A program made the position numbers and the translations under genes. Below, in pieces: positions 8,578 to 17,354 of a DNA stretch of 64,000 nt. Every line of letters begins with the position of its first letter. Positions within the stretch are counted from its first letter, which is position 1. The DNA lies in NCBI RefSeq assembly GCF_000971975.1, contig NZ_LAQO01000008.1:62001-126000 (forward strand), in the 5' to 3' direction. The stretch comes from Paenibacillus algorifonticola. GTDB lineage: Bacteria; Bacillota; Bacilli; Paenibacillales; Paenibacillaceae. Under the pieces are notes generated by a model. That model was not told the origin of the DNA. It made no database searches and worked only from the letters and a program-made list of their open reading frames with translations.

Positions 8578-8712
8578 TATTCTGTTCCTCCTCAGGTTCA
8601 ATATAAACCTATTGTAGCGGGAAACCACTATGAATCCTATGTCAGCAAGGATGATATTTATGGAATAATGTCTTTTTTTAATATAGGAAAGTATATGATT
8701 TTTCGATCCATT

Positions 8713-8774
8713 CTCTATATTTCTACGCGAAACAGCAGCTTTGCCGCCAGAGGACGGCTTCAGCCGTTTACGCT
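8713..8774 (-). repeat. Dispersed repeat family B, copy 1
   Basis: On the minus strand this begins AGCGTAAACGGCTG, continues with GCCGTCCTC, GGCGGCAAAGCT and GTTTCG, and ends GAAATATAGAG. It matches position for position the element at 50997-51055, differing mainly in loop bases. ACGGC-TGAA-GCCGT forms a hairpin and AAAC can pair with GTTT. It lies between the AraC gene and the aldo/keto reductase. Confidence 0.7.
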
Positions 8775-8785
8775 TGTAAAATGAG

Positions 8786-9607
8786 CTATTCAAAATTGCG
8801 CGGCGGTGTTCCTTTTACCTTTTTGAACATTTTAGAAAAAAGCAGCGCATCCTGGTACCCTACGGAACGCGCCACCTCGCTGATGCTGTATATTCCCTTC
8901 CCCAACAGCTCACAGGCTTTATTCATCCGATAGTTGAGCAAATACTGCTGTGGCGGCATGCCCACAGCCTCTTTAAACAGAAAAGACAAATATTTGCGAT
9001 CCAGGCCGAGTACGGCAGCAAGCTGCTCCATCGTAATTCGTTCACTGTAATGGGCGTGTAAAAACTCCATGCTCCGGTGAATGTAGGCTTCCTGCTTGCG
9101 CGCAGCATTGCTGCTATTGCTGTCCGTTAAAGGAACGAACTCGACAAGCAGCGATAAAAACTCATACAAAATAGCCTGAAGGCGCAAATCACTGCTGGCT
9201 TGGTGGGAGACAGCTTCCGTCAACTGGTCATATAACGTTGGCATCAGCTTCATATCCATAGGAAATACGGGGTTTTCTGGTGTAATCGATGTTCGGGCGA
9301 TGATTTGGGCGGCCTGCTCTCCAAAAAAACCAATCCAGGAGTACGTCCACGGGTCCTTCTCGTCCGATTCATAGGAAATCAGCACCTGCGGATAAATGAG
9401 GAATGCTTGTCCGGCTGTCAGCGTGTAGGTTTTGCCCGCTACCTTCACAGTCCCTTTTCCTTTATGAATGAAATGCAGTTTAAAGTTTTCCCTTACGATT
9501 GGCCCTATTAGATGGCAAGGCTTACACGCCTCTTTGCCCCAATAAAGCAAATACATATCCGGGCCATCACGAAAGGGACGCTCCGGATTATACTGAAACA
9601 CTGCCAT
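8786..9607 (-). CDS. AraC-family transcriptional regulator
   Basis: A 273-aa regulator. The N-terminal half is an AraC-type cupin sensor (FKLHFIHKGKGTVKVAGKTY, LTAGQAFLIYPQVLISY). The C-terminal ~100 residues carry two helix-turn-helix motifs (MEQLAAVLGLDRKYLSFLFKEAVG, continuing to SISEVARSVGYQDALLFSKMFKK). ATG at 9607 is preferred, with AAGG 5 nt upstream, over TTG at 9619, which abuts its own ribosome site. Ligand and target are unknown; the aldo/keto reductase downstream on the same strand is a candidate target. Confidence 0.9.
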   Translation of the reverse strand: MAVFQYNPERPFRDGPDMYLLYWGKEACKPCHLIGPIVRENFKLHFIHKGKGTVKVAGKTYTLTAGQAFLIYPQVLISYESDEKDPWTYSWIGFFGEQAAQIIARTSITPENPVFPMDMKLMPTLYDQLTEAVSHQASSDLRLQAILYEFLSLLVEFVPLTDSNSSNAARKQEAYIHRSMEFLHAHYSERITMEQLAAVLGLDRKYLSFLFKEAVGMPPQQYLLNYRMNKACELLGKGIYSISEVARSVGYQDALLFSKMFKKVKGTPPRNFE

Positions 9608-9702
9608 GATGACCTTCAACCCTCTCTACGCTATCTTGCATCGTGATGTGGCGAACGACTGCTGCAACAAGGCAATACCACTCATGATTTCTCTATATAA
9701 AA

Positions 9703-9728
9703 ACAGCCCCTATAGTGGGGGCGCTGCT
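9703..9728. terminator. Imperfect GC-rich hairpin in the AraC upstream region
   Basis: CAGCCCC (9704-9710) pairs with GGGG...GCTG (9717-9727) with a small bulge. On the minus strand TTTTT follows. It lies about 100 bp upstream of the AraC start and could be a terminator or a leader element. Apart from this and the strong hairpin at 9836-9870, I see nothing in the 9608-9909 gap. Confidence 0.35.
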
Positions 9729-9835
9729 TTTGGATGCTTTCCGATAATAATAGCACAGTTTTCAAACATCTGACACATTTAAACAGATGAAATTTCTTAA
9801 TAAAAATGCCCTTTTCAGCCGTAACTTCTAAGTAA

Positions 9836-9870
9836 AAAAGCAGGGTGAGGATTTCCTCTCCCTGCTTTTA
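9836..9870 (-). terminator. Intrinsic terminator of the GH3-GPH-HPr-like operon
   Basis: AAGCAGGG (9838-9845) and CCCTGCTT (9860-9867) enclose a further GAGGA/TCCTC pairing. On the minus strand the stem is followed by a run of T. It is 40 bp after the HPr-like stop codon. Confidence 0.85.
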
Positions 9871-9909
9871 TGCTTATTTTCACCCTACTACGCTGCCCTA
9901 GAGCACCTC

Positions 9910-10170
9910 TTATTCATGGCTTTCGAATATAGCAGCCAATTTCTCAATCGCCTGATCCTCGTCTGGACCTTCAGCAGTGAGCTTGATCGGAGTGCCCTTC
10001 ATAATATCGAGCGCCATTAAGCCCAAAATGCTTTTGCCATCGGAAATAATGTTTTTCGCTTGCCAAATGACGCGAATCTCGGATTCGAAAGAAGATGCAA
10101 GCGTCGTGAATTCTTTCGCAAACAACACATTAAAGCCATTATGTTTCGTTAACGTGTCATGTGATTTCAT
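9910..10170 (-). CDS. HPr/Crh-like protein lacking the active-site histidine
   Basis: An 86-aa HPr-fold protein. The C-terminal half aligns well with HPr: GKSILGLMALDIMKGTPIKL keeps the regulatory Ser (Ser47, equal to HPr Ser46), followed by GPDEDQAIEKLAAI. The catalytic loop, normally GIHARPA, reads GFNVLFA here, so the phosphorylatable His is Asn14 and the conserved Arg and Pro are lost. It therefore should not carry PTS phosphate, but it could be phosphorylated on Ser by HPr kinase and act as a Crh-like corepressor of CcpA. That role is inference. It is the last gene of the GH3-GPH operon (46-bp gap), with AAAGGTG 10 nt before the ATG. Confidence 0.82.
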   Translation of the reverse strand: MKSHDTLTKHNGFNVLFAKEFTTLASSFESEIRVIWQAKNIISDGKSILGLMALDIMKGTPIKLTAEGPDEDQAIEKLAAIFESHE

Positions 10171-10216
10171 CTTTTTTCAGCACCTTTCATTCTGGATAAT
10201 TGTTTGCTGCCTCTTA

Positions 10217-11587
10217 TTAACCTTTTTTAACAGCCTTCAATTCAGCTACAATTTGCGGATACAATTTATCCAGCTTGTGGAAATACAAAATGACCATCTG
10301 CAAAATCCCTAAAATAATCGGCAAGTAAATAAACATGAAGTGAATCGCGCTGCTTGCGGAAGAGCTGATTGTCTCTTGCCCTCCGATATAACCGCCAATC
10401 GCCAGACCCCAGCCAATAATAGCTGCGCCCAGACCGCTGCCCGCTTTCGTACCAAAGCTTCCTGCGCTGTATACGAGTCCTTCTGTACGCACACCTGTTT
10501 TCCATTCGCCATATTCTACGGTATCGGCCAGCATGGCAAAAATCGTACCCAGAATTGGCGTCATGCCAAGCGCCTTGATCACCAAGCCAACAATAACAAA
10601 TGTGACATTCGTTGGATCAATCAATATAACTAGCGAGCCCACTATCATAATAAAACTTCCGAAAAACGCCACGTTCCGTTTGCCATACTTCTTGATAAGT
10701 GGAGCAATCAAGAACAAACCGACCGCGATAGGAATCAATCCGGCAAAGCTGAGAAGGCCCAGCAGTTCGGCATCATTCAGCATGTACTGTGCGTAATAAA
10801 TATTCAAACCATTCATGCCATAGTTTGTGTAAACAGTGACAGCGAATAGCAGCATAATCGCCCAATATTTATTGCGGAATAGCGCTCCCAAGCCTTGCTT
10901 GAAAGGAATTTCTTTTTGCGACACGGAAGGTTTTACGCGCTCACGCGTCGATTTAAAGGTGATGAAGAACATAATGAGAGATAGAACGCCATATATCGCG
11001 AAGGTCAAAATCCAGCCTTTTTCTCCGCCGCCAAATACTTTAACAAGCGGCTGCGTCGCGAAGCTGACGCCGATTGCCCCTGCAAGCGCGCCAAGCATAC
11101 GAACGATATTGAGTACCGAACGCTGATAGCCGTCTTGCGTAACAAGAGAGTTCAACACTCCATATGGAATATTAATGAACGAGTAAATAAAGTTCATTAA
11201 TAAATAAGTGACATACGCGTATACAAGAGCTCCACCTGGTCCCACATCAGGGAATGTAAAGAGCAATACGCCTGAAGCTGCGAATGGGATCATCATCCAT
11301 AGCAGCCATGGACGTGCTTTACCATGCTTGTTTTTCGTTTTGTCTACCAATGCCCCTACACCGACGTCAAGAAAGGCATCCAATATACGGGCAATCAGCA
11401 TCATCGTTCCGATTGCACCTGCAGCCAGTCCCATTACGTCTGTATAATAATACGTTAGAAACGTAGCCGCTCCTGTGAAAATAAGGTTGCTGGCTGCATC
11501 GCCAAAGCCATAACCAATTCGTTCCGACCATCTTACTTTATGGTACGCGTCGTCTTGAACGCTACTTGCTGTCTGATTCGCACTCAT
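10217..11587 (-). CDS. GPH-family sugar:cation symporter (MFS fold)
   Basis: A 456-aa integral membrane protein with about 12 transmembrane helices. It has the glycoside-pentoside-hexuronide family pattern: YGFGDAASNLIFTGAATFLTYYYTDVMGL at the start (MelB-like cation-binding helix region), ILDAFLDVGVGALVDKTKNKHGKARPWLLW (loop 2-3) and the GMTPILGTIFAMLADTVEYGEWKTG motif. It probably imports the beta-glucoside hydrolysed by the GH3 enzyme encoded 38 bp upstream. GAGGAG lies before the ATG. Its substrate specificity is inferred from the operon only. Confidence 0.92.
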   Translation of the reverse strand: MSANQTASSVQDDAYHKVRWSERIGYGFGDAASNLIFTGAATFLTYYYTDVMGLAAGAIGTMMLIARILDAFLDVGVGALVDKTKNKHGKARPWLLWMMIPFAASGVLLFTFPDVGPGGALVYAYVTYLLMNFIYSFINIPYGVLNSLVTQDGYQRSVLNIVRMLGALAGAIGVSFATQPLVKVFGGGEKGWILTFAIYGVLSLIMFFITFKSTRERVKPSVSQKEIPFKQGLGALFRNKYWAIMLLFAVTVYTNYGMNGLNIYYAQYMLNDAELLGLLSFAGLIPIAVGLFLIAPLIKKYGKRNVAFFGSFIMIVGSLVILIDPTNVTFVIVGLVIKALGMTPILGTIFAMLADTVEYGEWKTGVRTEGLVYSAGSFGTKAGSGLGAAIIGWGLAIGGYIGGQETISSSASSAIHFMFIYLPIILGILQMVILYFHKLDKLYPQIVAELKAVKKG

Positions 11588-11625
11588 CGCATATTCTCCT
11601 CTTGTACCTAGCTTTAAAAGCTAAT

Positions 11626-13902
11626 TTATAAGCTGTTCAGCTCTTTAATTAATTGGTCGAGCATGTCTTTGGTGAAGCCATCGCCGCCGAATGCCATCAG
11701 GTTGCGAAGCGGCATGTATTGCATCATTTTGACCATCATTTCGGCATGGGCATCATCTTCATCTACGCCGCCGAGCGGGCTGTTCTCCTGGAATTTTTTC
11801 ATATATGGCTGAAGAATAGCCGTTGCTTCTTCATTGTTATACAAATCGCCAAGCGTCGTATTTTGCGAATAATGCTTTTTCAATTTAACGGTAGATTCAA
11901 CTGCAAGTGTCGCTTCAAGAACGATTTCCTGCGAGGAATGTCCAACCAAAATAGCGAATTCGCCGCTTTCCACATGCCAATCCTTAATATCCACATTGTA
12001 GTAAGCGAAAGAACGTTTATTCAGCACGAAGCTTACCGTTTTCGTCTCGCCCGGCGCCAGTGCAACCTTCTTAAAGCCTTTCAGCTCTTTCTCTGGACGA
12101 ATAACTGTGCTTGCGACATCCTTCACATAAAGCTGTACAACCTCTTTGCCTGCTACGCTGCCTGTATTGGTCACGTTAACCGTTACTTCAACCTCGTCTG
12201 TATCCTTAATGCTTGCTGCGCTCAGCTTTAAGTCGCTGTAAGCAAACGTCGTGTAGCTCAGACCATATCCAAACGGGAACAGAACATCTATTTCCTTCTT
12301 GTCATAATAACGGTAGCCTACGAAAATACCCTCTTTGTATTCAACGCGGTCGCCTTCACCCGGGAAGTTCAGGAATGAAGGATTATCGCTAAGCTTCAGC
12401 GGGAACGTCTCTGCGAGCTTGCCGGAAGGATTTACTTCTCCGAACAGCAAATCTGCCACTGCTCCGCCAACGGCTTGTCCGCCCAAATAACCTTCAAGCA
12501 CAGCATCTACTTGATCCAGCCATGGCAGCAGCACCGCTGATCCATTGAGCAGTACAACGACGACGCGGCTTTGAACGCTGGCAACGGCTTCGATCAGCTT
12601 GTTTTGATTTTCAGGCAGGTTAAGATGCTCACGATCATACCCTTCTGATTCATAACGGTCAGGCAGGCCTGCGAAAATGACAGCAACCTCCGCCTCGCTT
12701 GCAGCACGCTTCGCTTCTTCGATCAACGCTTCATCGATTGCATCATCACCTGCGTGGTAGCCTTGCGCATAAACAACAGCCGAAGCATCGCTAACGAGCG
12801 ACTTGATTTCATCCACTGGCTGATCCAGCTTTGTCGGCACGATATGCGAGCTGCCGCCACCTTGGAATCTTGGCTTCTCGGCAAAAGCGCCGATAATGGC
12901 TATACGGCTGTTTTTCGCAAGTGGAAGCAAGCCGCCTTTATTTTTCAGCAATACCATGCTCTCGCTTGCAACAGTTCTAGCCAGCTGGTGATGCGCGTTT
13001 TTGTCATACGTAGCATCCTTGACTTTCTCATCCACCGATTTGAAAATAATGCGAAGCAGACGAGTTACGGCACGATCCAGTGCTTCCTCAGTCAAAGTTC
13101 CATTGCTGATCGCATCAAGAACTTTTTTCTCGCCCACGCCGTTGCTTGCCGGCATTTCCAGCTCCATGCCTGCCGCAAGCGACAGGTCACGCTCATTAAC
13201 CGCGCCCCAGTCGGAAACGACAAAACCTTCATGGCCCCATTCATCCTTCAAAATATCCGTAAGCAGCTTTACATTCTCGGAAGCAAAGGCGCCGTTCACT
13301 TGGTTGTACGAGCACATAACCGTCCAGGGCTGCGCTTTTTTCACTGCGCCCTCGAAGCTTGCCAAATAAATTTCGCGAAGCGTGCGCTCATCGACAACCG
13401 CATCCGTCGACATCCGGCGATGCTCCTGATTGTTTACCGCGAAATGCTTCAGCGACGTTCCGACGCCTTGGCTTTGTACGCCGTTGATATGGCCTGCCGC
13501 CATCTCGGAGGACAAATAAGGATCTTCAGAAAAATATTCAAAGTTGCGTCCGCAAAGCGGGGAGCGTTTAATGTTTACGCCCGGCCCAAGCAGGACGGCA
13601 ACATCTTCTGCCTGGCATTCTTCACCAAGCGCAACGCCGACTTTGCCAATTAGCTCTTCATCCCATGAGCAGGCAAGTCCCGCTGCAGAAGGGAAGCAAG
13701 TTGCTGGAACGCTGTCGAAAATCCCCAGATGATCCGCACCTGTTTGCTGCTTGCGCAAGCCGTGTGGTCCATCCGTTACCATAATAGAAGGTACGCCTAG
13801 ACGTTCAACACCTTTCAAATGCCAGAAATCAAGACCTGAGCAAAGTCCGGCTTTTTCCTCCAGCGTCATTTGTGCTACGATTTCCTGAATATTTCTCGTC
13901 AA
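11626..13902 (-). CDS. Glycoside hydrolase family 3 beta-glucosidase
   Basis: A cytoplasmic exo-acting beta-glycosidase of 758 aa with no signal peptide. Domains in order: an N-terminal TIM barrel with VTDGPHGLR near 45, [10 protein letters not shown] near 152 and the catalytic nucleophile Asp231 in FVVSDWGAV; an alpha/beta sandwich containing [12 protein letters not shown]; and a C-terminal fibronectin III-like domain ([29 protein letters not shown]). The start is TTG at 13902, because GGAGG lies 8 nt upstream while an earlier TTG overlaps that site. It is the first gene of an operon with a GPH symporter and an HPr-like protein, so imported beta-glucosides are the likely substrate. Confidence 0.93.
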   Translation of the reverse strand: MTRNIQEIVAQMTLEEKAGLCSGLDFWHLKGVERLGVPSIMVTDGPHGLRKQQTGADHLGIFDSVPATCFPSAAGLACSWDEELIGKVGVALGEECQAEDVAVLLGPGVNIKRSPLCGRNFEYFSEDPYLSSEMAAGHINGVQSQGVGTSLKHFAVNNQEHRRMSTDAVVDERTLREIYLASFEGAVKKAQPWTVMCSYNQVNGAFASENVKLLTDILKDEWGHEGFVVSDWGAVNERDLSLAAGMELEMPASNGVGEKKVLDAISNGTLTEEALDRAVTRLLRIIFKSVDEKVKDATYDKNAHHQLARTVASESMVLLKNKGGLLPLAKNSRIAIIGAFAEKPRFQGGGSSHIVPTKLDQPVDEIKSLVSDASAVVYAQGYHAGDDAIDEALIEEAKRAASEAEVAVIFAGLPDRYESEGYDREHLNLPENQNKLIEAVASVQSRVVVVLLNGSAVLLPWLDQVDAVLEGYLGGQAVGGAVADLLFGEVNPSGKLAETFPLKLSDNPSFLNFPGEGDRVEYKEGIFVGYRYYDKKEIDVLFPFGYGLSYTTFAYSDLKLSAASIKDTDEVEVTVNVTNTGSVAGKEVVQLYVKDVASTVIRPEKELKGFKKVALAPGETKTVSFVLNKRSFAYYNVDIKDWHVESGEFAILVGHSSQEIVLEATLAVESTVKLKKHYSQNTTLGDLYNNEEATAILQPYMKKFQENSPLGGVDEDDAHAEMMVKMMQYMPLRNLMAFGGDGFTKDMLDQLIKELNSL

Positions 13903-14020
13903 TGTAAAAACCTCCAATTCGATATAGGTGATGATGAGTCCCTGTTCTACCCCACAGAAAAAAATGGAAGACTAAGAAGCGCAAGCTTCTCCTATCCCCA
14001 TTTCTTTATCAACTAATTTA

Positions 14021-14073
14021 AGTATAGTGCGTTTGTTTAGCGCTTTCCTTCCCTCTTTTCATTGAAAACAATG
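14021..14073 (-). promoter_or_regulatory. Candidate promoter and catabolite/LacI-type operator of the GH3 operon
   Basis: On the minus strand a good -10 box TATACT (14021-14026) is preceded by GGAAAGCGCTAAACA (14034-14048). That sequence matches 11 of 14 positions of the cre consensus and overlaps where a -35 box should lie. A further inverted repeat CATTG/CAATG lies at 14060-14073. No good -35 is visible, so activation or repression through these sites is plausible. The rest of the 13903-14205 gap holds only the terminator at 14157. Confidence 0.4.
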
Positions 14074-14156
14074 TCACTTTTTATGATTATCCTTCCTCGT
14101 CTTTCTTACTCCTTCAAAAAGAAAATAAAAAAGGCCATATAGCCGCTGCCCGCTAC

Positions 14157-14198
14157 AAAAAAAGACCTTCACCGATTGTATAATCGGACGAAGGTCTT
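14157..14198 (-). terminator. Intrinsic terminator of the AraC-GH39 gene
   Basis: Arms AAGACCTTC (14162-14170) and GAAGGTCTT (14190-14198) with an inner CGATT/AATCG pairing. On the minus strand the stem is followed by TTTTTTT. Confidence 0.85.
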
Positions 14199-14205
14199 CA
14201 GAATT

Positions 14206-16725
14206 TTAAATTTTATTGAGCCATTCCCGTTTAATCTCCAATAGTTGAACCTCATGAGGCGCTAGCAGGCCTTTCAGCGTCAAAACATCCCCAGCTATCT
14301 CGGTACGCCTATGCTGCTTCGGCAAGCTGCACTGGTTCAAATAGTCAATATCCGACTGCATCAGCCCGGCAGGCGCTCCCATCCGCAGCCATTCATCATA
14401 AGAGCTGCCTGATTCCCGGTTAATCGTATGCCGGTGAATGCGGTAAGCCCCCGGCTCCAGCCCTTCTAGCTGTATAGTCAGCTCCAGCTGGTCGTTATGA
14501 TTAAACACCGCATAGCGATTATGCGGCTGAATGCCTGAAATATCATTTTTGAGATACATCTGGTCAAAATGAGCGTAATGGAACAGCAGCAGCTGATATG
14601 TGCCATCCTTCGACATCGTCAGGCAATAACCATCGCCGCGGTCTAGCAGCTTGCTGCCCAGCTTGGCAAGGAGCTCGTAGGCATAGAAGGCCGCTTTTTT
14701 GAGCCCATTATTTGTAATCATGCCGAGTCCGCCATGGAATGTCTCCTGCGGCAGCGGCAGCTCCTCCAATAAATCCGTGACCGTCCAGTAGCCTAGACTG
14801 CTCATCTCATCGAGCGTTTCCACGATGTTTTTGGCAATGTATGCGGCTTTAAAGCAAGTATCATTCGTCAGCTCCCGATGATGGGGCGTGGCATTCCATT
14901 CCGTCACATGCAGCTCAGTGCCTGTCCAGCCAAGCTCCAGCAGCTTGCGCTTCACCCTGCCTAGCATTTTAGGAATATAGTCCTCGCCCGCATAGCGGAA
15001 ATCGCTGATTTGAGGCACTTGATCATGCTCAGACTCCGTTACCGCATATTCAATCGGGTACATATGAATGGTGATAAAATCAGGCAGGCACGCATGCTCG
15101 GTGCAATAAGCCAAATATTTTTCCATCCAATGGCTGCGATCCACGACGGTGTCTCCCTGCATGCATGGCCCGCCAATTTGCGCCTGCGGGTACACGCGCT
15201 TGACCGCCTTAAAGCTCGCTTCATACAATTTCAGGTATTGTTCAAAAGAGTCTGGCCAGAACAGCCCGCCATCCGGCTCATTCCAAAATTCAAAGCGCCA
15301 GCTGCTTACCTCGGCACTGCCATAACGAGTAAGGAGATGCTGGATGAAGGCTTCCAGCATCTCAGTCCAATGTGCCATTTCATTAGGCATGCTCATATAG
15401 CTTTTTTTATGGAAGAAAAACTTCGACTGATCTGCAAAATCGCCCGGCATAAAGCCCAGCTCGAAGAAGGGACGCAGCCCGATGCTCCTGAAAAAATCGA
15501 CCACCTGATCGACATAGCCGAAGCTGAACAGCGGCTTGCCGTCTGGCCCCAACCGTGCCACCATCATTTCGTCATCGAAGATGCCGTGGAAGCGAATATA
15601 TTGAAAGCCAATAGACTGCTGCACCATCCGCAAATGCTGCTGGACTGGAGCAAACAAGGCTTCCTTCGCCTTGCCAATCGTACATAAGTTGCGCCAAGTA
15701 TGCTTCAGCGTACGCCCGCTGCCAGAGGCGCGGATTTGTATGGAGCGGCAGATGGAGCCTTGATCAGCAGCCGCGATCGTTCCAGCACTCGCTTCCGTTG
15801 GCAAATATTTAAACAAGCTGATATATGCATTTTCCCGGTCAAAAGCCAAGTAATTATCGCTGGAAGGCACGGGCAATTCCGTCTCAGGCGAATGCTGCCC
15901 ACGATGGCCGCGATATTCCGTCGGCGTCATCTGGTAGACCGCTTTGAACGCCTTGTGAAAAGCTTTCAAATTGGGAAAACCGCTGTCCAGCGCGATTTTG
16001 ATAATCGGCTCCTGTGTCGTCAGCATCGCTTTGACCGCATGCTCCAGCCGAATACGTGTAATATAAGTACGGAACGTCACACCCATGCTTTTTTGAAAAA
16101 AGCTGGATAAATACGAGACTGAGAAATTTTCACGCTCGGCCAGCTCATTCAGCGTCAGCGGACGATTGTAATGCTCCTGAATGTATTCATTCAGATGGAG
16201 GAGCCGCGCCATCGTTCGGCGGTTGATCGGGTACTCCCGCGTTTCCTGCGTGCTTCTGAATTTGCGCAGCAGCAAATAAATCAGCTCCAGCAGCAGGGAG
16301 CGGACTTTAATTTCATAGCCATATCCGGCTTTATTATAATTCCACATAATGGTGGACAGCAGCGTACGTACTTCAATAAACTTCTGCTGATCGCCTTGAG
16401 CATGCCAGCAGGAATTGCACTCAAAGGCGGTCTGCTCCGTGTCCACCCCCTGCTCACGCAGGAATGAATCCGGAATTTGCAGCGCCAGCAGCAGATTTTC
16501 CTCATCCGATTGTATCGTATGAATGTCATTGCTATTAATAAGGATAATATCCTCTTCATTAAGCACGAAAGGCTTGCCTTGTACAGCAATGATTGCCTTG
16601 CCCTTAAGCACGAACAGCAGCTCCATGCTGTCATGCCAATGATTTGGAACATATCTGACGTTATGAAAAAAAATATGCAGCGGCAGCTCATGATCCGTCT
16701 GAATGATTTCATAAGTATGATCCAT
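14206..16725 (-). CDS. AraC-type regulator fused to a GH39 (beta-xylosidase-like) domain
   Basis: A fusion of about 839 aa. Residues 1-150 are an AraC cupin sensor (VRYVPNHWHDSMELLFVLKG). Residues ~180-280 carry two helix-turn-helix motifs (LTLNELAERENFSVSYLSSF, PIIKIALDSGFPNLKAFHKAF). From ~330 onward is a GH39-type TIM barrel with FRFHGIFDDEMMV, FEFWNEPDGGLFW (acid/base Glu) and LHVTEWNATPHH (nucleophile Glu). Both catalytic Glu residues appear present, so the domain may still hydrolyse xylosides, or may act as a sugar sensor for the regulator. ATG at 16725 (AGGTAGGA upstream) is slightly preferred over ATG at 16749. It is monocistronic with its own terminator. Confidence 0.88.
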   Translation of the reverse strand: MDHTYEIIQTDHELPLHIFFHNVRYVPNHWHDSMELLFVLKGKAIIAVQGKPFVLNEEDIILINSNDIHTIQSDEENLLLALQIPDSFLREQGVDTEQTAFECNSCWHAQGDQQKFIEVRTLLSTIMWNYNKAGYGYEIKVRSLLLELIYLLLRKFRSTQETREYPINRRTMARLLHLNEYIQEHYNRPLTLNELAERENFSVSYLSSFFQKSMGVTFRTYITRIRLEHAVKAMLTTQEPIIKIALDSGFPNLKAFHKAFKAVYQMTPTEYRGHRGQHSPETELPVPSSDNYLAFDRENAYISLFKYLPTEASAGTIAAADQGSICRSIQIRASGSGRTLKHTWRNLCTIGKAKEALFAPVQQHLRMVQQSIGFQYIRFHGIFDDEMMVARLGPDGKPLFSFGYVDQVVDFFRSIGLRPFFELGFMPGDFADQSKFFFHKKSYMSMPNEMAHWTEMLEAFIQHLLTRYGSAEVSSWRFEFWNEPDGGLFWPDSFEQYLKLYEASFKAVKRVYPQAQIGGPCMQGDTVVDRSHWMEKYLAYCTEHACLPDFITIHMYPIEYAVTESEHDQVPQISDFRYAGEDYIPKMLGRVKRKLLELGWTGTELHVTEWNATPHHRELTNDTCFKAAYIAKNIVETLDEMSSLGYWTVTDLLEELPLPQETFHGGLGMITNNGLKKAAFYAYELLAKLGSKLLDRGDGYCLTMSKDGTYQLLLFHYAHFDQMYLKNDISGIQPHNRYAVFNHNDQLELTIQLEGLEPGAYRIHRHTINRESGSSYDEWLRMGAPAGLMQSDIDYLNQCSLPKQHRRTEIAGDVLTLKGLLAPHEVQLLEIKREWLNKI

Positions 16726-16921
16726 CTGTGTCCTACCTGCCTCGTCCATCTGACCTTATGCTATCGTATACCCAACGTATCACCTGCTCACAGGACTGTC
16801 AAATCCAGTCATGCGAAGATAGCGTAAAATCGTAGTCTGCGCTTGATTGTAGGGGAGGTTAGGAGTAAGATGGGTAGGGATGTTTTTTCCAATATTTGAA
16901 TTTATTCAGGAGGGTATCATT

Positions 16922-17278
16922 ATGTTAGCTGCAATATTCGTTGGCCTTGTGGCTGCTGAGCATTTGTACATATTGGTTATGGAAATGTTTTTGTGGACGA
17001 AACCTCGGACGCGCAAAACATTCAACACAACGCCTGAGTTTGCCCAGCAAACCAAGTCGCTTGCCGCCAATCAAGGATTATATAACGGATTTCTGGCCGC
17101 CGGCCTGATTTGGGGCCTTGTGCATCCGAATGCCGATTTCGGCTATCAAATCCAGCTGTTTTTCCTCATTTGCGTGCTCGTTGCTGCTTTGTTCGGCGGT
17201 CTAACCGCCAAGCGCTCCATTCTGGTTATGCAGGGGCTGCCCGCGCTAATTGCGCTGCTGCTTGTACTGTTTACCTAG
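16922..17278 (+). CDS. DUF1304 family membrane protein
   Basis: A 118-aa protein with four predicted transmembrane helices. The family hallmarks are HLYILVMEMFLWTKPRTRKTF after helix 1 and NQGLYNGFLAAGLIWG in helix 2. Function is unknown for the whole DUF1304 family. ATG at 16922 has AGGAGGG 8-9 nt upstream. It is divergent from the AraC-GH39 gene and ends in a shared bidirectional terminator. Confidence 0.88.
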   Translation: MLAAIFVGLVAAEHLYILVMEMFLWTKPRTRKTFNTTPEFAQQTKSLAANQGLYNGFLAAGLIWGLVHPNADFGYQIQLFFLICVLVAALFGGLTAKRSILVMQGLPALIALLLVLFT

Positions 17279-17290
17279 AAAAACAATTAA

Positions 17291-17337
17291 AAAAATCTCC
17301 AGCTTCGCTTTAACAGCGACAGGCTGGAGATTTTTTT
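17291..17337. terminator. Bidirectional intrinsic terminator
   Basis: AAAAATCTCCAGC (17291-17303) pairs with GCTGGAGATTTTT (17323-17335), with an inner TCGCT/AGCGA pairing. A-run and T-run flank the stem, so it serves both the DUF1304 gene and the convergent hydrolase gene. Confidence 0.9.
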
Positions 17338-17354
17338 GACCACGGACAACACGA

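Noticed and set aside
9910..10170. Ordinary PTS HPr (ptsH)
   Set aside because: The phosphorylatable His, and the Arg and Pro around it, are replaced, and no ptsI is adjacent.
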